Program-made: the position numbers and the translations under genes
Notes under the pieces: model-generated
What the model was told of the DNA's origin: nothing
What the model saw: the letters and a program-made list of their open reading frames with translations, nothing else
Databases searched by the model: none
Source: Oscillospiraceae bacterium
GTDB taxonomy: Bacteria; Bacillota; Clostridia; Oscillospirales; CAG-272
Assembly (NCBI GenBank): GCA_022009675.1
Contig: CP091718.1
Location: 1,178,001 to 1,242,000, forward strand
Reading direction: 5' to 3'
DNA: 64,000 nt
Part shown: piece by piece, positions 58,116 through 64,000 of the stretch
How positions within the stretch are numbered: position 1 is the first letter of the stretch
How the letters are laid out: every line of letters begins with the position of its first letter

Positions 58116-58952
58116 ATGATACTCTGCGATACGCATACCCACACCCGTTTTTCCTTTGACGGCGCCCCGGACTCCACGCCGGACGCCCTGTGCCGGCGCG
58201 CGCTGGAGATCGGGCTGACCGATCTGTGCATCACCGATCACTGCGATGTCAACGGCGAGGCGGAGGGCATCTATACCCACTACGACGCCGATGCCGCCTG
58301 GGACGCCATGACCGAGGTACAGGAGAAGTACCGCGGGCGGCTGTATATTTCGCGCGGACTGGAGCTGGGCAACGCCACGCAGTACCCGGAGATAGCCCGG
58401 TCGGTGCTGACGCGCCACCCCTACGAGTTTGTCATCGGGTCGCTGCACAATCTGTGCGGCGTGCCGGATTTTTCCATGCTTCGCTTTGAAAGCATGAGCG
58501 AGGCGCTGATCGACCGCCTGTTCTGCCGTGCCATGGACGAAACGGCGGAGATGCTGCGCTTTGAGCCGCCCGCAGGCGCACCGGCAATCACCACGCTGGG
58601 GCATCTGACCTACATCCACCGCTATATCACCATGGCGGGCAGGCGCTTTGATTTCCGCCCGCATTACGACCGGATCGAGGCGATCTACCGCCTGCTCATG
58701 AGCCGTGACATCGCGCTGGAGCTGAACGTTTCCACGCTCTGGCGGGGGTTTGGCATCGGGATGCCCACGCTGGAACTGCTCAGCTTTTACCGCGACTGCG
58801 GCGGGCGGCTGGTCACGGTAGGCTCCGATGCGCACGCACCGGTCAATCTGGGGCGCTGTATCCGGCAGGGGTACGCGCTCCTGAACGCCGCCGGACTGCA
58901 CGAGGTATTGGTCGTGCGGGACGGTGCGCGCTGCCTCCTCCCCATTGAATAA
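58116..58952 (+). CDS. PHP-domain phosphatase (histidinol-phosphatase-like)
   Basis: An intact 278-residue protein from ATG 58116 (AAAGGATCC upstream). The four PHP metal motifs are visible: CDTHTHTRFSFDG (I), DLCITDHCDVNGEAEG (II), EFVIGSLHNLCGVP (III) and TVGSDAHAPVNLG (IV), with GHLTYIHRY between. This layout is that of HisK-type histidinol phosphatases, but no other his genes are nearby, so the substrate is open. Twenty-two nt separate it from the next gene, the MutS-like ATPase. Confidence 0.9.
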   Translation: MILCDTHTHTRFSFDGAPDSTPDALCRRALEIGLTDLCITDHCDVNGEAEGIYTHYDADAAWDAMTEVQEKYRGRLYISRGLELGNATQYPEIARSVLTRHPYEFVIGSLHNLCGVPDFSMLRFESMSEALIDRLFCRAMDETAEMLRFEPPAGAPAITTLGHLTYIHRYITMAGRRFDFRPHYDRIEAIYRLLMSRDIALELNVSTLWRGFGIGMPTLELLSFYRDCGGRLVTVGSDAHAPVNLGRCIRQGYALLNAAGLHEVLVVRDGARCLLPIE

Positions 58953-58974
58953 CGAAAGGATACAGGATACCGGC

Positions 58975-60610
58975 ATGAAACTGGAAAACTTCAGCCTTCT
59001 GTACCCCGACAGCCAGACCCAGCGGGATCATCTGGCGGGGGTCAATGTCCCCGACATTGATATGTATACGCTCCAGGAGTTGGGGATGCTGGAAATCTTC
59101 AACCCGCAAAGCACCCCGCTTTCGGATTTCTTCACGTCCGACCCCGCCGTGATTTCGTACCGCAACCAGACCTTCTCGGATATGCTGTGCAATCCTGCCC
59201 TGACCGAGACACTGCATCGGCTTGTGCCTGTCCTGCAGGACATTACCGAACTGCGCCGTCTGGAAAATGATATTGCCGGGGAGGACACCGCTTCCTACCT
59301 TGCCAGCATGACCGAGATCGAGCTGTATATCACCTGCGTGGACATCCTGCACAAGGGCATGAAGGAGGTGCGCGGCAACCTGCACGGTGCCGCCTTCCGG
59401 CGTCTGGCGGACTGCGTGACCGAGTTGGCGGAGTCCGACTACTATGCCGAGCTGAACCGGAAGCTGTCCGAGCTGACGCGGCGCGTGCGTGAGATCCGGA
59501 GCGTGACCATCGGGGTTAATCTGGACGCGCAGCTCCGCCCGGCGCAGGCAGGCGTGCTGTCCATCAACGCGCAGCCCTTCAAATCCGGCGATGTGCTGGA
59601 CAAGATTCTGCGGCTCAACCTCAAAGGGGGACGAGTACACCTGCATTGCCAATCTTGTTCCCTTCGGCAAGAAGCAGTCCGAGAACCAGAAGACGGCGCT
59701 CTCGCTTGCCTTCAATTCCGCCATCAACGATGTGTACCGCTCCTCCCTGCGCTCATGGAAGAAGATCGTGCAGGGCTACGTGCTGGAGAATACGGACTTT
59801 CTGCTGGGGCTTCTGCCGGAGATCGAGTTTGTGGTCAAGGGGACGCAGCTGCAGGAATCCCTGCGTGCGCGGGGCTGTACGCTTTGCGAGCCGGATCTGC
59901 GCCCGATGGACGAGCGTGTCTTTGTCGCCGACCGGCTGTACAATCCTGCCGTGGCACTCAAGCTCCCGGAGGGGGAGACCATCGTCCCCAACAGCATTGC
60001 CTTTGACACCACGCCGGAGAACGCCATGATCTATGTGCTGACCGGTCCCAACCGGGGCGGAAAATCCGTCATTACCTGCGCGGTCGGGCTGTGTCAGGTC
60101 ATGCTGCAGCTTGGTATGTTCCTGCCTGCCGACACCTGCCGCATCAGCCCGGCGGACGGCATCTATACCCATTTCCCGACCGGCGCGGACGACACCATCG
60201 ACAAGGGGCGCCTTGGCGAGGAATGCGCGCGCCTTGGCGAGATTTTCGATGCCGTAACGGCAGACAGGCTTGTCCTCCTGGACGAGTCGCTGTCCTCCAC
60301 CGGCTCCTTCGAGGCGTCCTATATCGCCGCCGAGGTGCTGATGGGACTGTGCCGCGTCGGTTGCCGCTGCCTTTTCTCTACCCACCTCCATGAGCTTGCC
60401 GCCGAGATCGACCGCATCAACGCGCAGTCCGCCGCCGAAGGCGGTGCGCGCGTGGATACCCTCGTCGCAGGCATCGAGGGCGAAGGTAAGCGCTCCTTCG
60501 TCATCAAACGCGCCAAACCCGACGGTAAATCCTACGCCCGCGACATCGCCAGCCGCTACGGACTGACCTATGAGGGCATCCTTCAGCGCATCGGCAAGGA
60601 AAAGAGATAG
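58975..60610 (+). CDS. MutS-family ATPase lacking mismatch-recognition domains, frameshifted once
   Basis: ATG 58975 is chosen because AGGA lies 8 nt upstream. Residues about 1-330 are the MutS core/lever helices (TLQELGMLEIFNPQSTPLSD; LTRRVREIRSVTIGVNLDAQ). A G5 run near 59626 breaks the frame. The ATPase follows: Walker A TGPNRGGKSVITCAVG, a Walker B region LVLLDESLSSTGSFEASYIA in place of the usual DExGRGT, and FSTHLHEL. About 545 residues, shorter than MutS (~850), with no N-terminal mismatch-binding domain and no Smr domain. Probably a DNA-structure-binding relative rather than the post-replicative repair MutS. Confidence 0.83.
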
Positions 60611-60739
60611 AGACGGGGAGACGGGGAGCGAGGAAACGGGGAAACGGGGAAACGGGGAAACGGGGAAACTGGGAAACGGGGAAACGGGGAAACGGGGGAA
60701 ACGGGGGAACGTTGGGGGGCTTCTTGAAAAGAAGCCCCC
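60611..60739 (+). repeat. GGGG-AAAC tandem tract (G-quadruplex-prone) and terminator hairpin
   Basis: Right after the mutS-like stop, runs of three to five G recur every 7-9 nt about eleven times between 60616 and 60708 (unit GGGGAAAC). Four consecutive G4 runs with 4-nt loops meet the G-quadruplex rule on the + strand and on the mRNA. A perfect hairpin, GGGGGCTTCTT/AAGAAGCCCCC (60715-60725, 60729-60739), follows, and likely terminates transcription. Confidence 0.85.
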
Positions 60740-60899
60740 AAACCCCCAAGAACTTTCCCGATATATTTCTGATTGGAACCGGCGTTCGTGCCCGGTCCCG
60801 GACTTGTCTTGCAGCATACATGGTGGCTGTGATTTTGGGTGTTGCAGAATCGGCTTAGCCGCTTCTGCCGGGATTGGAAAATCCGGCATGACGCCTGAT
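60740..60899. other. Intergenic spacer before the tandem repeat array
   Basis: I see no gene, promoter or strong hairpin here. It joins the terminator hairpin to the first repeat unit. Confidence 0.5.
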
Positions 60900-62090
60900 A
60901 TCGGAACATCTGCCCCAGCCGGCGTCCACTCGGGCAAGCCCCCGCTGGGTGCGGGTTTCGCTCCCTGTTCCGATGTCCCGCTGGGCAAGCCCTCCGCCGG
61001 GTAACGCCAACGCAGGTTCAGCCCGCGCCGCCCGGGTTCAGTCTCGGGGATGCAAGGGGCGAAGCCCCTTGCATAAGAAAACTAAAAAATCTCCCCCTTT
61101 CCCCGAAGGGGAGGGGGGCAGGGGGATAGGGGCAGGAAAAAGAAGCTAAAGGCGAGGTCAGCAGGAGACAAAGAAGGCAAGCCCCCGTCGGGCAACGCCA
61201 ACGCAGGTTCAGCCCATGCCGCTCGGGTTCAGTCCCGGTGATGCAAAGGGGCGAAGCCCCTTGCATGAAATAACTTTGACTCCCCCTTCCCCGCCGGGGA
61301 AGGAGGTCGGGGGATAGGGGCAGAAAAAAATTTTTGATACGGCAGGAAAATCCGGCGAGCAAAAACCGCCGTGCCCCCACTGGGCACGGGTTCGCTCCCT
61401 GTTCCGGTGCCCCGCTGGGCAAGCCCCAGCCGGGCAACGCCAACGCAGGTTCAGCCCGCCCCGCTCGGATTCAGCCCTTGGGGATGCAAGGGGCGAAGCC
61501 CCTTGCATGAAATAACCTTGGACTCCCCCTTCCCTTCGGGGAAGGGGGTCGGGGATGGGGCAAAAACTTTTGATACGGAAGGAAAATCCGGCGAGAAAAA
61601 CCGCCGTGCCCCCGCTGGCGCGGGTTCGCTCCCTGTTTCGGTGCCCCGCTGGGCAAGCCCCCGCCGGGCAACGCCAACGCAGGTTCAGCCCGCGCCGCCC
61701 GGGTTCAGCCTGGGGATGCAAGGGGCGAAGCCCCTTGCATGAAATAACTTTGACTCCCCCTTTCCCCGGAGGGGAAGGGGTCGGGGGATGGGGCAAAAAA
61801 CTTTGATACGGAAGGAAAATCCGGCGAGCAAAACCGCCGTGCCCCCCGCCGGTTGCGGGTTTCGCCCCTGTTCCGGTGCCCCGCTGGGCAAGCCCCCCGC
61901 TGGGCAACGCCAACGCAGGTTCAGCCCTGTGCCGCTCGGGTTCAGCCCCTGGGATGCAAGGGGCGAAGCCCCTTGCATGAAATAACTTTGACTCCCCTTC
62001 CCCGGAGGGAAGGGGCTGGGGGATAGGGGCAGAAAAAAACTTTGATACGGCTGGAAAATCCGGCGAGCAAAACCGCCGCCGCCCCCACAA
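60900..62090. repeat. Tandem array of ~190-243-bp repeat units (block C)
   Basis: Five head-to-tail units, each carrying the 25-nt hairpin ATGCAAGGGGCGAAGCCCCT-type (starts at 61050, 61241, 61484, 61716 and 61954), then TGAAATAACTTTGACTCCCC, a second C-rich/G-rich hairpin, GATACGGAAGGAAAATCCGG and CCGCTGGGCAAGCCCC. The units are the reverse orientation of block B (loop GAA instead of TTC). Long minus-strand open frames across it are an effect of the repeat period and are not called as genes. Confidence 0.88.
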
Positions 62091-62134
62091 AAAAAGCTAC
62101 ACCAAATAATTTACGGAAAAAGGGGTATCGCACT

Positions 62135-62612
62135 ATGGATCAGATCCTGAAAAACACTGGAAGATGACGCCACACTGACACCCGCACAGCTTGCCGTCAT
62201 GTTTGATAAGGAGGAGGGCGATATACGCGCTCTCATCAAGGAATACGAGGCGGAAGGAGTCATCCTCGGATATAAAACAATCATAGACTGGGACAAAACC
62301 GAACGGGAATACGTCACCGCTATGATCGAGGTCAAAACCACCCCCCAGCGCGACCGGGGCTTTGACCGCATCGCGGAAAAGATCTATAACTACCCGGAGG
62401 TGCAGAGCGTCTACCTCATGTCCGGCGGCTATGACCTGTGCGTCATCATTGAGGGACGTACCATGAAGGAAGTCGCCTTCTTCGTGGCGCAGAAGCTGGC
62501 ACCCATCGAGTTCGTGACATCCACCGCAACGCACTTCGACCTGCGCAAGTATAACGATAAGGGCATTATCTACGGAGCGCCGGAGATCGACGAGAGGAAA
62601 TCTGGACTGATG
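62135..62612 (+). CDS. Lrp/AsnC-family transcriptional regulator, frameshifted
   Basis: ATG 62135 starts MDQILK and then shifts near 62154; the continuation is LEDDATLTPAQLAVMFDKEE (HTH), GDIRALIKEYEAEGVILGYK, then the RAM/AsnC domain: VTAMIEVKTTPQRDRGFDRI, VQSVYLMSGGYDLCVIIEGR, FVTSTATHFDLRKYNDKGII. About 158 residues. A second shift near 62597 puts the stop at the TGATGG overlapping the aminotransferase start. The HTH is short compared with classical Lrp. Such regulators usually sense amino acids; here it is coupled to the aminotransferase and likely controls it. Confidence 0.85.
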
Positions 62613-63790
62613 GCGGCTGTAGCAATCGACTATGAGCGGATCATTCCGCGCCGCATTGCCGGAATGCCGCCCTCCGGTATCCGTAAGTTTTTGACCTTCT
62701 GGACGGCATGACCGATGTCACCGCGCTGACGGTAGTGCCAGCCGGATTTTTGTCACCCCTGTGGCACATCCGCGAGGCGGGTATCGAGAGCTTGGAGAAG
62801 GGAAAGACCTACTACACATCCAATGCGGGCACCATGGAGCTGCGGCAGGAGATCTGCGCCTATCTTGCGCGGCGCTTTTCCCTGCAGTATGACCCGGCAC
62901 ATGAGACCGTCGTGACGGTCGGCGGCAGTGAGGCGATCGACATTGCCATGCGCGCCCTGCTGGAGCCGGGGGACGAGGTCATCATCCCGACCCCCTGCTT
63001 TGTCTGCTATGCTCCCATCGCGGAGCTGTGCGGCGCGGTGCCCGTGACAGTCCGGACACGGAGCGAGGATCGCTTCAAGCTGACGCCGGAACTGCTGGAA
63101 TCCGCCATCACCCCGCGCACGAAAATGCTGGTGCTGGCGTACCCGAACAACCCGACCGGTGCCATCATGGATGCAGATGATCTGGAAAGGATCGCCGGAA
63201 TCCTGCGGGAACGCCAGATTATCGTGCTGTCGGACGAAATATATGCCGAACTGACCTACGGCAGACGGCACGTTTCCATCGCGTCCCTGCCCGGAATGCG
63301 CGAGCGCACCGTGCTTGCCAGCGGATTCTCCAAGGCGTACGCCATGACAGGCTGGCGGCTGGGCTACCTCTGCGCACCGGAGCCGCTCGCCCGGCAGATG
63401 CTCAAGATACACCAGTATGCCATCATGTGCGCGCCGACCACCTCCCAGCTTGCCGCCGTGGAGGCACTCCGCAACGGCGACGAGGACATCGCTTCCATGA
63501 CAGAGGAGTATAACCGCCGCCGCCGGTATATTTATAACGGACTGCGCAGTATCGGCATCGAGTCCTTCGAGCCGGAGGGAGCATTCTATATCTACCCCGA
63601 CATCCGCCGGTTCGGTCTGCGCTCCGATACCTTCTGCGAGCGCCTGCTCTATGAGAACCGCTGTGCCATCATCCCCGGCTCCGCCTTCGGAGACGGCGGC
63701 GAGGGCTTTGCCCGTATCTCCTACGCCTACTCCGTCAAACACATCACCCAGGCGCTGGAACGCATCGAGGCGTTCGTGCGTAAACTGTAA
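62610..63790 (+). CDS. Class I/II PLP-dependent aminotransferase, frameshifted near the N-terminus
   Basis: ATG 62610 starts MAAVAIDYERIIPRRIAGMP. Shifts near 62690 and 62738-62760 are needed to read LTVGQPDF and TPWHIREAG; after that one frame runs to TAA 63790. Fold-type I features: TYYTSNAGTMELRQEICAYL, PTPCFVCYAPIAELCGAVPV, YPNNPTGAIMD, LSDEIYAELTY, and the PLP lysine in LASGFSKAYAMTGWRLGYLC. About 394 residues. The closest well-known types are AspC/PatA-like aminotransferases; the substrate is not determined. Co-transcribed with the Lrp-type regulator. Confidence 0.92.
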
Positions 63791-63795
63791 AAAAC

Positions 63796-63833
63796 CACCG
63801 GGGAGCTCTCCAAAGAGTTCCCCGGTGTTTTTT
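63796..63833 (+). terminator. Terminator after the aminotransferase
   Basis: CACCGGGGAGCTC (63796-63808) pairs with GAGTTCCCCGGTG (63815-63827), with one mismatch region, followed by T6. Confidence 0.88.
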
Positions 63834-63843
63834 CGGTTCTCCG

Positions 63844-64000
63844 TCAGATCGCCATCCCCCCATCAACCCCCAGAACCTGTCCGGTGATGAAGCCAGCCTC
63901 GGGCGAGGCGAGGAACGCGACCGCGGCGGCAACGTCGGCGGGCGTCCCGATGCGTCCGAGCGGCGTGTCGGCACACAGCGCGCGGCGGGTGTCCGCATCC
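63844..64000 (-). CDS. Short-chain dehydrogenase/reductase (FabG-like), C-terminal end only
   Basis: The minus-strand translation reads TPLGRIGTPADVAAAVAFLA, then SPEAGFITGQVLGVDGG, the typical C-terminus of FabG/SDR enzymes. A missing G in the run near 63856-63860 hides the natural end, which would be GVDGGMAI and TGA at 63846-63844. The rest of the gene lies beyond the right edge. SDRs reduce or oxidise carbonyl/hydroxyl groups with NAD(P)H; whether this one is FabG of fatty-acid synthesis cannot be told from 50 residues. Confidence 0.85.
   Translation of the reverse strand, partial: DADTRRALCADTPLGRIGTPADVAAAVAFLASPEAGFITGQVLGVDGGMAI

Noticed and set aside
60611..60710. Possible CRISPR or minisatellite coding tract
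   Set aside because: The unit is 8-9 nt and has no spacers. A structural G-rich tract is the simpler reading.
61209..62090. A 293-codon minus-strand frame across the tandem repeats
   Set aside because: Its repeats follow the DNA repeat period, it is interrupted in other units, and the underlying hairpins explain the sequence better.
60900..62090. Possible CRISPR array
   Set aside because: Units are 190-243 bp with internal hairpins and are similar throughout. There are no short identical repeats with unique spacers and no cas genes.

Overview
The window looks like chromosome of a high-GC member of class Clostridia (Bacillota), probably a gut-type Oscillospirales/Christensenellales-like organism. 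The reasons are the gene set and order (yicC-remA-rpoZ-priA, murG-ftsQ/divIB-ftsZ, an AbrB/SpoVT-type regulator, rpsT next to holA), purine-rich ribosome binding sites, and TTGACA-17-TATAAT promoters. The assignment is inferred from gene content only.

Positions 1-28,580 are accessory. A complete tRNA-Pro(UGG) gene (28505-28580, minus) has its 3' 47 bp duplicated exactly at 1285-1331. Between the copies lies a 27.2-kb integrative mobilizable element: two tandem tyrosine recombinases, an Xis-like protein, a ribbon-helix-helix accessory protein and a MobP3-type relaxase with Sel1 repeats, but no type IV secretion genes. The left half (1.7-17.3 kb, AT-rich) is defence-like cargo: an AbiE toxin-antitoxin pair with a palindromic operator, a GIY-YIG/DUF4357 protein, an SF1 helicase, DrmA-like and DrmB-like (DISARM core) proteins, a NERD-helicase, a Dam-type adenine methyltransferase and a DGQHR-domain protein, all co-directional and tightly packed. 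The element backbone also encodes a ~965-residue protein with a DFDSD motif in a context matching YonO/cellular RNA-dependent RNA polymerase (double-psi beta-barrel) enzymes. An AT-rich broken gene lies outside the left att copy, so more than one element may be stacked at this tRNA.

Positions 28.6-64 kb are GC-rich core chromosome. In order: an AbrB-like regulator, an orphan protein, murG, ftsQ/divIB, ftsZ, a carbohydrate cluster (TIM-barrel isomerase/epimerase, GH13-like lipoprotein, Gfo/Idh/MocA oxidoreductase), a surface-anchored propeller-like protein, rpsT, holA, a YpsA-like SLOG protein, a serine hydrolase, mutY, a complete livJHMGF-type branched-chain amino-acid ABC transporter, a pyridoxal/pyridoxamine kinase, yicC-remA-rpoZ-priA, a PHP phosphatase, a MutS-like ATPase, an Lrp-type regulator with an aminotransferase, and the end of an SDR gene. 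Three intergenic blocks (41.2-42.2, 43.6-44.3 and 60.9-62.1 kb) hold copies of one GC-rich repeat family built around a 25-nt hairpin; the last is a tandem array, preceded by a G-quadruplex-prone tract.

Many genes, including essential ones (ftsZ, priA, holA), are broken by one-base shifts, often in homopolymers. This looks like uncorrected long-read consensus error rather than gene decay. Such genes are given below as single CDS features spanning the shifts, with the shift sites noted, so lengths are approximate.
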